This document shows, in pieces, positions 1 to 11,290 of a DNA stretch of 64,000 bases. The stretch comes from Nilaparvata lugens (Eukaryota > Arthropoda > Insecta > Hemiptera > Delphacidae), in the NCBI RefSeq assembly GCF_014356525.2, contig NC_052516.1, positions 29,433,973 to 29,497,972 on the forward strand. The letters run 5' to 3'. A program made the position numbers and the translations under genes. Within the stretch, counting starts at the first letter, position 1. Each line of letters opens with the position of its first letter. The notes below the pieces were generated by a model. That model saw only the letters and a list, made by a program, of their open reading frames with translations. It was not told the DNA's origin and ran no database searches.

Positions 1-376
1 ATGTTTAACTGTAGTCTGTATAAAATAAGTTGAGACTTGGAGAAAATATCCTTGTTGCCAAATTGTGCGGAATTTCAATCTTTCAATGCATGCCCATTTG
101 ACATGATTTATTCAATTTGAAGATACAGTCGTCGCAGAGTTGTATATTTTTGAATAAATACAGCCGTATTGTTTTGCATGGATAGAGATGGAGATTTCAG
201 ACAATTTGGCAACACGGAAAAAAGTTTCTCAAAGTTTCAACGTATTCTATACAACATTCAATGGAATACGAGTTTGAGAAAAAACATACTTTTAATTCAA
301 TTCATCATTCACATTTCAACATTGATCATACATGCAAACTAACGTATTAGTGAAATACGTTAGGAGAAGTACTATG
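1..376. other. Unassigned AT-rich DNA
   Basis: I see no coding signal, recognisable repeat or RNA gene here. It leads directly into a truncated MITE copy. Confidence 0.5.
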
Positions 377-530
377 GTGAGGACCACGTTATAATGGCAG
401 TGTACGATTGACAATACTGTTGCTGTCCTTTTCTATCATACAAAAAACAGATAGCGCTATCTCTCTCTCGCTTTGCAATGTTGTCAGTTTGCCAGAATAT
501 TTTATTTTTACTTTTGACAGTGACTGTACA
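377..530 (-). mobile_element. Truncated TA-flanked MITE, family M1 (reverse copy)
   Basis: This begins with the M1 terminal repeat (GTGAGG.CCACGTTATAATG) and continues with the same internal blocks, a TAGCGCTATC motif and a CTCGCTTTG motif, in reverse orientation relative to the copies at 7256 and 62930. The far terminal repeat is missing, so the copy is truncated or eroded. The right boundary is approximate. Confidence 0.7.
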
Positions 531-1019
531 ATAGTAGATAAACAATTCTCAGCGCCATTTTTTCTTCATTCTATCAAAATACTTGAGTACACAAGTCGTA
601 TATTGATTAAAAAGTATTTTGGAACAATATAAACAATTTTTAGACATTGCCGTATGAGAAACACAAATTAAAATACCTGAAATGACATTTTAAAAGTTGA
701 TAACTAACCATCCTAGGCTCAATCCACGCTTCAGTTAGGCTGCACGTATAGGTTAGACCTACTCGTATGGTAATAATATTGAAAGGTTATTTCAGAATTA
801 TTTACATTAAAGTTACTTTTTTGGATAGGATTTCTATTTTTCTATTATCTTTAAAATAAATTGGAGTAGCATACCTACCAAAAAAATATTACATACTGTA
901 GGTGTGAGCTTTAATAAATACATATGTCAACTACTGGAATCGGTTTAATTGGTTCATCCAGTGCGCTTGGCTAAGGTAGTCTTGAGAATCATATAGAAAT
1001 CGATGTTAGTGTTACTGAT
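531..1019. other. Unassigned AT-rich DNA
   Basis: The short open frame spanning the previous repeat ends near 632 and has no recognisable domain. Nothing else is supported. Confidence 0.4.
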
Positions 1020-1345
1020 AATCAGTAATACCACAGACAATAAAAAACATATAAGACGATATCCCATTGAATACGACGTTCATGTTCCAAATTTGACTGT
1101 TTGTTCATGTCGATTATTGTTGATTACTGTCGACTATTGTCGTTTTTCACTGATGTCTCCATAGATATTGTCGATTACTGTCGATATTATTATCTTGACG
1201 CCGCTTGGGAGTGTATGAACAGCACAGAACCAGCTTCAAACAGCTTCACAAAAGAGAAATACGTGGATTATCGTATAGAACAATTAGTGAAATTTGAAAC
1301 ATAAATACCCTATACAACGGGATATTTTCTTATGCTATCTTTCCT
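1020..1345. mobile_element. Degraded foldback MITE, family F7
   Basis: It resembles the F7 copies at 32723, 46134 and 60847. It keeps repeated TCGATTATTGTCGATTACTG-like blocks, the GAGTGTATGAACAGCACAG segment, CAGCTTCACA, AAATACGTGGA, and a decayed end near ACCCTATACAACGGGATAT. Both terminal repeats are heavily mutated and no target duplication can be read, so this is an old copy. Confidence 0.6.
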
Positions 1346-2126
1346 TCATGGTTGAAATGACTGATTCATATTTCGCCCTTTACTCCAATAGGCAATGAAT
1401 AAGATGTATTCGAGATCAGTTCATTTTTCTAGGGAGACTTTGGCCTATCGATTCATATTGTTTATAACATAAAATCACGACACTTGTATGGGCTGCTTTA
1501 TTAAAAGCAATATAAAAAATGAAGGACCCTTTTATTTGAAAAAATTAAACTTTAAAACGTTTCAAACAACAAAGTAGGGCAAAACTAGCTGTTTGAAATG
1601 AAAGGGTACTTCATGTTTTTATAACATATTGTTTATAACATATTTATAGTGAAAAGATTCCTATCTCATCAAGATCTCTCAAATTTCCTACGATATTTCC
1701 TCGTATTTTGTTCTTTGTTTATTTTATACCAACTTTAACAGATTGAGCCTACTAGAACCAAAAAGGGCAATCTCCATTTCAGTAAATTTTTCAGTGAAAG
1801 CAAATTTTCTGTTCTCTTATTTTTGTAATAGAGTATAAGAGCTAAGTTTTTTTATTGTTTTGTTGTAATATGTTATTAACAATTACAACAACATTTCAAT
1901 GACTAAATCAGTAGAATTTTAGTGAATAAAATTGTATATTGCTCTTTCTGGTATATTTTGTTATAGTGGCTATTGTCTTTTCTGTTCCCAACATACTTGG
2001 ATATTGTCCTTTTTGCTCAAATCTCCACTATTATCACAGTATCAAGTACTAGTACAACTAGTATTATTCTTAAAATATTGAATTAAAATGAGTACTGGAC
2101 AGGTTCCCTTTGCCTTTTAACAATGT
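1346..2126. other. Unassigned AT-rich DNA
   Basis: No gene or classifiable repeat was seen in this stretch. Confidence 0.4.
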
Positions 2127-2654
2127 TTTTTTCCTACAGATACCCTGAAAAGTGACCATTTGTGCACTGATTGCAGGCTGCAAAGAATCACTTTTCCGCA
2201 CTAGTGCGCAAAGTGAGTACTTTGCGTACTCCAGATTTGCAGCATGACAAAGCAAAGTAGTTGTATGTTATATGGAGCACCAGTGCAGCAAAATCAAAAT
2301 TAAGTTGGTAACAATTGAGGCTGCTATAGTGAGCAGACGTGCAACGAAGCACAACGCGCTAATTATTAAGTAAGATATATACCAAGGACAACGACAGCAC
2401 AGTGCCACCACGCACACACCACACAGCTGCACCCCCGCCATTCAAACACACATACATTATTCAGGCAATTTACCCATAATTACCCACTTTTCATATTCAA
2501 TGGTAACTGTAGGAAAAATTAAATGTGAAATACGTGCGCAAAGTTCGTTTGCTGCACTCAAGAAACCATTCCGCCCGCGCCAAGGCTCGGCGTAAACGTT
2601 TCTTCAATGCAGCAAACTGTCACTTTGCGCACTAGTTGCACAAATAACTATTTT
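2127..2654. repeat. Dispersed ~530-bp repeat D1, copy 1
   Basis: This starts at TTTTTCCTACAG and ends at TTGCACAAATAACTATT. It shares its whole length with copies at 7739, 18690 and 30835. Subterminal palindromic segments (CCGCACTAGTGCGCAAAG on the left, CTTTGCGCACTAGTTGC on the right) make its ends partly inverted, suggesting a non-autonomous DNA transposon. No coding frame is shared by the copies. The class is unknown. Confidence 0.75.
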
Positions 2655-3540
2655 CACTTTTCTGGCTCTTTTCTCGTGATTTAGATGGAGACACAGGGAT
2701 CACTACAGGTGTTTCAGAATCCATAGCTCCACTAAGTTTCACTCTTGTCTCACTTGGATAAGTTGTAAATTTTAATTCCCAATAATAATTCAACACAACT
2801 ATTGGAAGACTGGAAGGCTATAATAACTTCATTTCCAATGAAAATATTGTGATTTGATAGCTGGAATCAGACAGACAATGAATGCACCTAAAACAAAACA
2901 GACCTTGAACTTGAACAGCTTCCTTCCAGCTGGTTGGCTGAAATGGAGTTTGTCTCTTATGATTCCAACACTCGGTGGAGATTGTCTCTTTTGAAAAAAC
3001 CAACGATTTTTGAATCCAATTTAACCATGGATCTTGTATCTTTTTGTAGCATCTGTTTTGAGCATTGGATGGAGCTCCTTTCTATACATAGAATGGGACA
3101 AAAACATGGAAATGCTGAAATGGTGGAGATTGCTCTTTTTGATCCCAATATGCTCATTTCCTTTTTCTGAAACAGTAGGCTGTAGTCTCAATTATCCGAC
3201 GACGGTTCAGACGGTTCATAGTTGACCCCTACTTCAGACAAATATCCTTAAAATCGGGTTGTTCCATTCACACACGTTTCGTATTTCCAATCACATTTCA
3301 GCAAAATTCTAGCGTTTTATTAACAATTTATTCATCGAGGTGTAAAATTTTGATCCCTTTCCAACACACGCTGCATCGGATAATAGAAACTTGTGACCCG
3401 TTTTATCGACTAAAAATTAATTCACTTCCAATCAACTTCAAAATTAATTCACTCCACATTTGAATTTTCATCAGAATCTACAGTGCAAATGAGTTTCAGC
3501 CAATCGGGGCTGGGAACAATCGATCAATACATGTGCCGAG
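2655..3540. other. Unassigned DNA
   Basis: Several overlapping 60-80 codon frames occur on both strands here, but none has domain character, a signal peptide or a plausible exon structure. I see nothing to support a gene. Confidence 0.4.
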
Positions 3541-3707
3541 AAAGAGGGAGATAGGAAGAAAGAAAGAGAGAGTGTGTGCGAGAAAGAAAGTTAGAGTGGA
3601 AGAAAAAGAGAGAGAAGAGTGTAAATGGAGAACATGAGAAAGAGGCAATTGATAAATAAATCGATCAATATATGTGCCAAGAAAGAGAGAGATAGGAAGA
3701 AAGAAAG
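3541..3707. repeat. Purine-rich GA tract
   Basis: The strand is nearly all G and A (GAAAGAGAGAG-type), interrupted by short AT segments. It sits directly upstream of the S1 repeat, as purine tracts do at all three S1 copies. Confidence 0.8.
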
Positions 3708-4022
3708 ATTAGATTAGATTTCTTTATTTATGTATGTTACAATAATTACTGGCTTATACACAATTTACATTAATGACGGGAATGCTAATTATTCAACAAA
3801 TTTTACAAAGTATAAAAAATTAATCAATGAGAATAAAGATCAAATGCAATTAGAATAACGATAATACCGGGTGACCACGGGAAGTATTTACATTTTTGAT
3901 GCGACTGTACAAAATTGTATAAAAATTGTAATGTAACTTCATAAATCGGCGGTGTTTCAACAAATAATTGTCGATTCTCTAAGAAGGATATAGAATAATA
4001 TCCTTCACATCAACACACGACC
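3708..4022 (+). mobile_element. SINE-like dispersed repeat S1, uninterrupted copy
   Basis: It begins TTAGATTTCTTTATTTATGT and continues through ACTGGCTTATACAC, CATAAATCGGCGGTGTTTCA and AAGGATAT, to CACACGACCGG. The same unit occurs at 58484-59497, where a hAT element splits it, and in diverged form at 20862. This copy still has the uninterrupted AAGTATAAA site. No polymerase III box was recognised, so it could equally be a 3' fragment of a LINE or DNA element. Confidence 0.75.
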
Positions 4023-4560
4023 GGCTAAAGAGAAAGAGAGAGAGTGAAAGAGAAAAAAGAGAGGGTGTGAGAGAGAGAAAGTTAGAGTGGAAGAGGAAGA
4101 GAGAGAAGAGTGTAAATAAAAAACAAGAGAAAGAGGCAATTGATAAATCGTGTTTCCAACAATTTCTATTACCCATACTTCGATTTTTTCAGATGATTCG
4201 AGAATCAGTGTACGAGTAAGAGAGAAATAGGGAAATGTGAGAGAGATATTTAAAGGAAAATACAGAGGAAAAGGTGTGAGTATGAGAGAGGAGAAGAGAA
4301 CAGAGTGAGACAGAGAAAGACAGAGTGGGAGGGTGTGTAGAATTAAATGTGGGTGGTTAAGTATGAGATTCTTAGTAAAGTAAAGTTGATGTGGAGAGAT
4401 AGGGAGAGAGATACATGGAGAGTAAAGAGAGAGAATAGAGAGTATCCAGCAAGAGAGAGGAAGACAGGGAAGGAGAGAGAGACGGAGAGAGAGAGAAAGT
4501 GGAAGAGAAAAGAGAGTCTGGGTAACGGAGGAAGGGAGTGAGAGAGAGAGAGAGTGTGTG
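4023..4560. repeat. Purine-rich GA tract with degenerate GAGAGA repeats
   Basis: This stretch of roughly 0.5 kb is dominated by G and A on the plus strand. The long open frames it generates (for example 4005-4628 minus, Ser/Leu/Pro-rich) are by-products of composition and are not genes. Confidence 0.8.
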
Positions 4561-5336
4561 TTTCGGTGAGAGTGATGGAATCGTGACATCACACAATTTG
4601 TTAGGTCTGTCACCCAACCGCTTCCCAACCCCGAAAATCAGAAAAACCCTAAAAAATCCAGTCCTCAAACTTATCCCGTTACAGGAGCCCATTACTCCTC
4701 CTCTACCACCCCCTCCCTTCAACCCCCCCTACCAGATGGAATGTGTGTCATCAAAATTTTTTATCAACTTGAGCAGAAAAATCATAGTAATTTGTTACTG
4801 GAGGTGGAATTTTTTCAACTAAATTGATGGTATCGAGCAACTTTCAAGCTGAGCACTTTTTCAAACTGTCTGCTGCTGCTCAGATGCTTCAACGCCCTCC
4901 TAATCTACTTTTTCCTTCTTATCCAACCACCTCTCTATCTCCCGCTTCGCAATCTGCTTATTTCCACCTCATCTTCTTCATCCCTTGTTCTTCTTCTCAT
5001 TGATTTCAACATTGTTGTTTCATCAGTATTGTATAAGTAGGGATCACCCTTGTAATTCAATTTTTTCTCAACAATTCCTCCCATCTAATCACCTTCCTAT
5101 CAACCCAATCAACTCCAGGTGCTAGAGTGGTAGAACCCCATCGAAAATCCGTGATCCCTTATATCCATAATCCTCTATATTCTACATCCTTACCCCTCAC
5201 CGATCCTTAATATTCTCCCACTTGTACCTTTCATATTTTCCACTTCCCTGTAGATTCTACAGATTCAATTCATTCATATCACCCATCATTTCCATTCTCA
5301 AAAAATATATTATTATTTACTATTATTGTAATTAAT
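4561..5336. other. Unassigned DNA, pyrimidine-rich in part
   Basis: From about 4860 to 5260 the plus strand is C/T-rich with many TTCTTC and CCTCC runs. No repeat family or gene was recognised. Confidence 0.4.
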
Positions 5337-5388
5337 TTTTTGACCGAGCGAAGTGAAGTCTAAGATTCAAGTCGACGGTTTGGCATTT

Positions 5389-5735
5389 CTGTTAATGTTT
5401 AAATGTTTGAATGTTCGAATGTTTGAATGTTTGAATGTTTGAATGTTTGAATGTTTGAATGTTTGAATGTTTGAATGTTTGAATGTTTGAATGTTTGAAT
5501 GTTTGAATGTTTGAATGTTTGAATGTTTGAATGTTTGAATTTTTTAATGTTTGAATGTTTGAATGTTTAAATGTTTGAATGTTTGAATGTTTGAATGTTT
5601 GAATGTTTGAATGTTTGAATTTTTTAATGTTTGATTGTTTGAATGTTTAAATGTTTAAATGTTTGAATGTTTGAATGTTTAAATGTTCGAATGTTTGAAT
5701 GTTTGAATGTTTAAATGTTTGAATGTTCAAATATT
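5389..5735 (+). repeat. 8-bp minisatellite (GAATGTTT)n
   Basis: About 43 tandem copies of an 8-bp unit occur here, with occasional TTTTTAAT or AAATGTTT variants. The right arm of the host foldback element has only a few related ACATTTAAACAT units (about 6913-6940), so the array expanded on one arm only. Confidence 0.95.
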
Positions 5736-6261
5736 CAAATGACAATTGAATGTTCGCATTTACGGCTAAACGCGGTAATAGATTTTCATGAAATTTGACA
5801 GGTATGTTCCTTTTCAAATTGCGCGTCGTCGTATACACAAGATTTTTGGAAATTTTGCATTTCAAGGATAATATAAAAGGAAAAAGAAGTCTTCTTCATA
5901 CGTCAATATTAGAGTATAAATCAGACTATAGAATTATCCATCATGAATCAGCAGTCGAGTTGATTATAAATTCCATGCCATGACGCATGCAATCAATATC
6001 TCAATTTAACTTGGTAAAAAATCAACAGCTGTGTAGACTATAAATTCCATGCCTCATTGAATGTAATTTTTATGCACTATTAAATAGGATGCAAAGAACT
6101 TATAACAGCTTGTCTGGGCGCCTAGATGTCTTCTGGTTTTCTCGCGCTCAATTCCGGAAAGTGTTTTATGATAATTAAATCTTGTGTAAGCATGATCTGA
6201 TCAAATAAATAGTTAGTGTATCAGTGTGGATGTGCTTATGGTTTGGGACGTCGTTATATCT

Positions 6262-6409
6262 GCGCGAGGTCTACTGTTCACAGAACTACTAGTTATCATA
6301 GAAGTGTTATTATGTTGTCCATTATTACCAGTGTTTGCCATAGGTTTTGTCACACCTGGAAATGTAAGATCTATTAAACTAGTAGTTCTGTGAACAGTAG
6401 ACCTCGCGC
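6262..6409. mobile_element. Small foldback MITE with 33-bp perfect inverted repeats
   Basis: Positions 6262-6294 and 6377-6409 are exact reverse complements (outer sequence GCGCGAGGTCTACTG). They are separated by 82 bases containing GTGTTATTATGTTGTCC. The size suggests a 148-bp MITE inside the loop of the larger foldback element. No clear target duplication was found. Confidence 0.7.
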
Positions 6410-7255
6410 TCAGTGAGTTACATTGACCTGTTGTTATGTTTTCTCGAAAATTAATAAATAATTTATCTATTAAAAATGTCTAGAAAAAATCCTAAATAAA
6501 CATAGAGCTTTCTGTCCTATATCGTACCGTGACGTGTCGTCCCGGAATGTGAATGTGAGCGCTGTTATCAGGTCTGGCTGCAACTGTCTACAATGTTGAT
6601 GGAAAGATACAATTTTTAAGATGTTTGATGTTTTTGAACGGTATAATGGAAAGATACATTTTCAAGATGTTCGATGTTTTTGAACGGGTAGTATTATAGT
6701 CCACTAGACAGCTGATTTATGATGAATAATTCTATAGTCTGATTTTTACGGTAATATTGGCGTATGAAGGAGGCTACTTTTTCCTTTTTTATTATCCTTG
6801 AAATGCAAAATTTCCAAAAACCTTATATATACGTCGACGCGCAATTTAAAAAGGAACATACCTGTGAAATTTCATGAAAATCTATTACCGCGTTTCGCCG
6901 TAAATGCGCAACATATAAACATATAAACATTTAAACATTAAGAGAAATGCCAAACCGTCGACTTGAATCTTAGACCTCACTTCGCTTGGTCAATAAATAT
7001 CAAATATCCTATCTTCTTTCTCACAGTCTTCCAATTTTCATTTAGTTTTCCATGTTTTCTGTTACTTATGTTTTTACTCATGTTATTTACACCGTTATTT
7101 AGTTACTTATGTTATAACATCGTGTGTGATTCCTATTTTTTTAATATAATTTATGTTCGTGTTTATTATAGATATTATATTATCATTCTGCATATTTCAT
7201 GGAAATTGAACAATAAATTCGTTATTAACTCCTTATTGTTTCACTTTTGACTGTA

Positions 7256-7616
7256 TTGAGGTCCACGTTATAATGGCAGTGGAGAAAGATAGGAGAACAA
7301 CGTTGCCGACCCTCTGTCTAGTCAATGCCTTCTATAGATGGTAGGTGATACAGGTTTATTGATGTAATATTAATTGTTCATTCACGTTTGAAATAAATCA
7401 ATTATATTTTATTAACCAAGAAATTATTTTTTATAATAATTTCATAATCAAGATGAAATATGTTGTTAATCAATTATCATCAATTCTGCATTGTTAAAAG
7501 CGATCTGGCAACAAAGCAAAGCGAGAAACAGATAGCGCTATCCGCTTTGTTTAATGATAGACAAGGATAGCAATATCATTGCTAATCAAATACTGTCATT
7601 ATAACGTGTACCTCAC
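7256..7616 (+). mobile_element. TA-flanked MITE, family M1
   Basis: Terminal inverted repeats of about 25 bp ((G/T)TGAGGTCCACGTTATAATG at the left and its inverse at the right) enclose 361 bp. TA dinucleotides flank both ends, as expected for Tc1/mariner-type insertion. It is clearly homologous along its length to the copy at 62930-63305. It has no coding capacity, so movement would need a transposase supplied elsewhere. Confidence 0.85.
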
Positions 7617-7738
7617 TATAATTAACTCCTCACCACTCTCGACATGTTGAACGACAAGTGAATCAATTCACTTGATTCATCCACCATCTTACTCAAATTT
7701 ATATCCTGTTCGTTGTTTTCCGAAAATTCTCGAAATCA

Positions 7739-8275
7739 TTTTTTCCTACAGATACCCTGAAAAGTGACCATTTGTGCACTGATTGCAGCTGCAAAGAATC
7801 ACTTCTCCGCACTAGTGCGCAAAGTGAGCACTTTGCGTACTCCAGATTTGCAGCATGACAACGCAAAATAGTTAGTAGGTTATATGGAGAAACAGTGCAG
7901 CAAAATCAAAATGAAGTTGGTAACAGTGACTGCTGTGGCTGCTATAGTGAGCAGAGGTGCAACCAAGCACAACGCGCTAATTATTAAGTAGATATTATAA
8001 TGGAGGACAACGACAGCACAGTGCCACCACAGCACACACCACACAGCTGCCCCCCGCCATTCAAACACTACTACATTATTCAGGCAATTTTACCCATAAT
8101 TACCCACTTTTCATATTCAATGGTAACTGTAGGAAAAATTTAATGTGAAATACGTGCGCAAAGTTCGCTTGCTGCACTCAAGAAACCATTCCGCCCTCGC
8201 CTACGGCTCGGGCGTAAACGTTTCTTTCGATGCAGCAAACTGTCACTTTGCGCACTAGTTGCACAAATAACTATT
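7739..8275. repeat. Dispersed ~530-bp repeat D1, copy 2
   Basis: It matches copy 1 at 2127 along its length with scattered point changes, starting TTTTTCCTACAGATACCC and ending GCACAAATAACTATTT. Copies 1 and 2 both carry a CAGCACACACCACACAGCTG-like segment that the copies at 18690 and 30835 lack, so they form a subfamily. Confidence 0.8.
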
Positions 8276-9460
8276 TCCATCTCTTCACATGTTTCTGTTT
8301 CTTTTCTTCACTGAAAATACCATACCACCATCATTTTCCTCTCCCTTGTTCTCATTCTTCCTCCGCTTCCATCCAGCAATTGCGTCTTCAGTTTTCCCTT
8401 CTGCAAAGTCTTTTTCGTCAGTTCTCTCACTCTTTCTCTCTTTCAACACATGCCTCACCGTCATCCTCTCCTCCCTGTTGAGCCGTCTCTGTCATCTAGA
8501 ACACTCTCCAATCATTTCTTCTCTTTTTATTTTTTCCCTCGAAATAGCTTTTCCATGATTTCCTTTTTTTTCTCTTTCCATGATCATCTTCCTTACCATC
8601 AATCCAATACTCTTCTCTATTATTTATCCTTTTCACCTCATCATTCTTTTCTCATGTTTCCACTTATTCTTCCGCTCTTCTTATCTTGTCTTTTCTTCTC
8701 CTATCTCATCCGTTCTATTTTCCTTCTCCAGCACTCATCATCTTTGATTTCATTCAAGTTCCAGCATTTTTCTCTCTTCTTCTTTTTTAATAGTTCTTAT
8801 TCATAAATCCACATACACTTCAAGTCTTGTACTTTTTTTCCTTTTCTTTTCTCTCACGTATCCTATTTGGCTCTTCCTTGCCTTCCTCATCTATGGTTAC
8901 ACTTATTTTCTCGTTCTTCTTTTCTTGTTTCGAAGTCATCCTATCCTTTTCTTTTTTCCTTCTGTCCTACCGTTTCTTTCTTTCCTGGCATTTACTTACC
9001 CTTTTCTTATCATCCTTGTCTTCTTGTTCTTCTTCTTCTCCTCCTCCTCGTCCTCCTCCTCCTAATTATTCTTGTTCTTGTTCTTGTTCTTATTCTTCTC
9101 CTCCTCGTCCTCCTCCTGCTCCTCATTCTTCTTGTTCTTGTTGTTGTTGTTATTCTTATTCTTTTTGTTCTTCTTGTTCTTCTTCTTTTCCTTCTCTCTC
9201 TTCTTTCCCCCTTTGTCTTCTTATCACTCTTTTACTTCTTCCCATCTTTCCCTTCTTCTTCATCTTCTCCTCTTCTCCCTTTTCTTGTTGTTCTCCATAT
9301 TTTCCCTTCATACCAATTCATGATATCCTCGTTCTGATCCACATTTCCACTCATTCCCTCGTTTTTCCTCCAATTCCATCTCCTTCAATCTCCACCTCCT
9401 TCCACCGTCTTTTAATGTCCATCACGGCTCGGCGGAATCTCATCAGTGTTCAGTACCCAG
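8276..9460. repeat. Pyrimidine-rich tract, 1.2 kb
   Basis: The plus strand is overwhelmingly C and T, culminating in CCTCCTCCTCGTCCTCC and TTCTTGTTCTTGTTC arrays around 9000-9190. Ser/Leu/Phe-rich frames of up to 212 codons result and are not credible proteins. Mirror-symmetric pyrimidine runs of this kind can form triplex DNA; that is general knowledge, not demonstrated here. Confidence 0.85.
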
Positions 9461-9698
9461 TGTGACGAGGCTCGTAATCACCCTGCACCACAAAAGAATA
9501 TTACATTCTTTTCAAAAACCATCTTCAAACTTTCCTTCAAAGACGACACTTCTTCAGTTCAATAACTACCGCCCCCTAATCTTAGATCTAAAAAACCCTA
9601 AATGCTAGTAGCATATCACATCTCTTCAAGTCAAAAGCTTAAACCTCAAATACTACTAGGAATTACTTAGAGAAATAATAACATAATACGAGTAGAAA
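9461..9698. other. Unassigned DNA upstream of the Helitron
   Basis: No feature recognised. The last base before the Helitron is A, which matches the known A|T target preference. Confidence 0.4.
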
Positions 9699-10466
9699 TC
9701 TATATATATAAAAGTGAAATGGCACTCACTCACTGACTGACTGACTCACTCACTCACTCACTCACTCGCAGAACTAGAAATCTACCGGACCAAAAACGTT
9801 CAAATTTGGTAGGTATGTTCAGTTGGCCCTTTAGAGGTGCACTAAGAAATCTTTTGGCGATATTTCAAGTCTAAGGGTGGTTTTTAAGGGTTTAAAGTTC
9901 TTTCAGCATGTATATTCTTCTAATTCCAATATCTTAAAATTATACTTGAAATGTCCATACCATATGTTAATATAGAACTATAATCTAGAGAGAGTACCTC
10001 TTCGAAACAGTTGTTCTGGTAGGCTAAATTAAAAATTTTGTCAGGTTGGCATTAAGTTGAGTTGACTTTGTTAGGTTGGCACCAAGTTGAAGATTGAAAT
10101 GCATTTATTCAGGACCTCCTAAATACCAATTTATCCAATTAGCCGAAATTAGCGTTTTCTCAGTTTTTCTTCGTTTCCTCACCTTTTTCAGTAATTGATG
10201 AAAATATATTTAAAAAAATTCAGTACACAGGTTTAGCTGAGGTGGAAGAATTTTGTTCGCCAAAGATACGCCGATATAGTAACAGGAGTTTTTCGAGATC
10301 AAATTGACATAATACGTTCAAATTCGGTACAGAGGTTCCGCTGAGGTCTACATGCAGGCGAGCGAAGCGAGCCCGCTGATCTCGTTTTTGGGCGATCCAG
10401 TTGGGGTCCAGGGGCGGTGCCCCCTGGCTAGACGGATATGGCGAGCGAAGCGAGCCTGACGGCTAG
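9699..10466 (+). mobile_element. Non-autonomous Helitron (768 bp)
   Basis: The 5' end is TCTATATATATAAAAG and the 3' end is GCCTGACGGCTAG, followed by T, with A before the element. These match Helitron hallmarks: TC start, CTAG end, insertion between A and T, no target duplication. A strong hairpin (CCAGGGGC-loop-GCCCCCTGG, about 10411-10431) and GCGAGCGAAGCGAGC repeats lie near the 3' end. Near the 5' end is an ACTC/ACTG microsatellite (about 9725-9770). There is no Rep/helicase frame. Confidence 0.88.
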
Positions 10467-10469
10467 TCT

Positions 10470-10670
10470 ATAATAAAATTAAGGAAAGAATTGGCTTATA
10501 CACGTATGGGATAGGAAATTCATGAATCACGTCTGAGATACTGGACTGATTAACTTGAAATTTTGCATATTGATTCTTAATTTACCAAGGATGGTTATAG
10601 GCCTATTCTACATTTTTCAATCTTTCGGTAGGTAAAGTTTTCAATCAAACCCTTGCGGTTTACCGACTAG
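10470..10670 (+). mobile_element. Helitron-like 3' terminal fragment, family H2 copy 1
   Basis: It starts near AAGGAAAGAATTGGCTTATAC and ends CCCTTGCGGTTTACCGACTAG, a Helitron-style CTAG end. A related fragment lies at 54960-55249. The 5' part is absent. The shared block TGGACTGATTAACTT...GGATGGTTATAGGCCTATT identifies the family. Confidence 0.6.
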
Positions 10671-10745
10671 TCTTTAATATTTGTGACGTTGTCCATACTT
10701 TTGTAATGTTGAACGGCAATAGAAATATATTTATTTATTTATGTG
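10671..10745 (+). mobile_element. Non-LTR retrotransposon 3' tail
   Basis: TGTAATGTTGAACGGCAATA followed by a TATTTATTTATTTATG run resembles the 3' untranslated ends of insect Jockey-type LINEs. No coding part is attached, so it is a severely 5'-truncated insertion. Confidence 0.5.
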
Positions 10746-10950
10746 AAGACATTTTTAGTCTACAACATTTCGTACTTGGCTAGCGCATCTCTCAAAACAC
10801 AAATACATGTACTACATCCCACTACCTCTTTCTTCTTCCGGTAATTTCAGGTTAATAATTACAAAATCAATCAGAATGAAAATATTTATATACTTTTTCC
10901 TTGTTCATTGAAGCTCTCTCACATGTACATCCCATGAATATGTATTTATC
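10746..10950. other. Unassigned DNA
   Basis: Nothing recognised. Confidence 0.4.
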
Positions 10951-11290
10951 TTAGCTGGGAACTATTCTGAGGTCGTAGAGACCTAAATTTGAGTTTACGC
11001 AACTAAATTTGAAAATCTGCTTTGTGAAAATATGTTGGTCTGAAATTTTTGTGAAGTGTAGACTGAAGTGTAGGGAACTATTCTGAGGTCGTGGAGACCT
11101 AAATTTGAGTTTACGCAACTAAATTTGAAAATCTCCTTTGTGAAAATATTTTGGTTTGAAAATTTTGTGAAGTGAAGACTTAACTAGAAGACTTGATTTA
11201 TTTCTGACTATGTGTAACATTATCTCAATTTGGGTAAGGAATAGCAAGAGGTTTACTTATTCTATCTCTCCCTAGTATTTACATGATGTA
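10951..11290. repeat. Tandem duplication within dispersed repeat E1
   Basis: GGGAACTATTCTGAGGTCGT begins two adjacent ~115-bp copies (about 10958 and 11070), differing at a few bases. The second runs into TGTGTAACATTATCTCAATTTGGG...CTCTCCCTAGTATTT. That 3' block also occurs at about 56990-57180, 58060-58110, 60286-60330 and 61325-61400, so it marks a dispersed family (E1) of unknown class. Confidence 0.7.

Larger units (their letters stand above)
5337..6995. mobile_element. Long foldback element (1.66 kb) with nested repeats
   Basis: The outer ends are inverted copies: TGACCGAGCGAAGTGAAGTC through GACGGTTTGGCATTTCT on the left, and AGAAATGCCAAACCGTCGAC through CACTTCGCTTGGTCA on the right. 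A second, inner pair of inverted arms lies at about 5752-5960 and 6710-6905, both including CGGTAATAGATTTTCATGAA-like and GCGCGTCG-like segments. The left arm is interrupted by an 8-bp minisatellite and the loop carries a small perfect inverted repeat. There is no transposase frame. I could not define a target duplication. Confidence 0.8.

Noticed and set aside
4005..4628. 207-codon minus-strand open frame
   Set aside because: It is Ser/Leu/Pro-rich and produced by the GA tract; no domain, and the composition follows the repeat.
5389..5735. Telomere-like array
   Set aside because: The unit is GAATGTTT, not the insect TTAGG, and it is embedded in a foldback element.
8827..9465. 212-codon plus-strand frame, and overlapping Leu-rich frames
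   Set aside because: They arise from the 1.2-kb pyrimidine-rich tract and have no protein-like sequence complexity.
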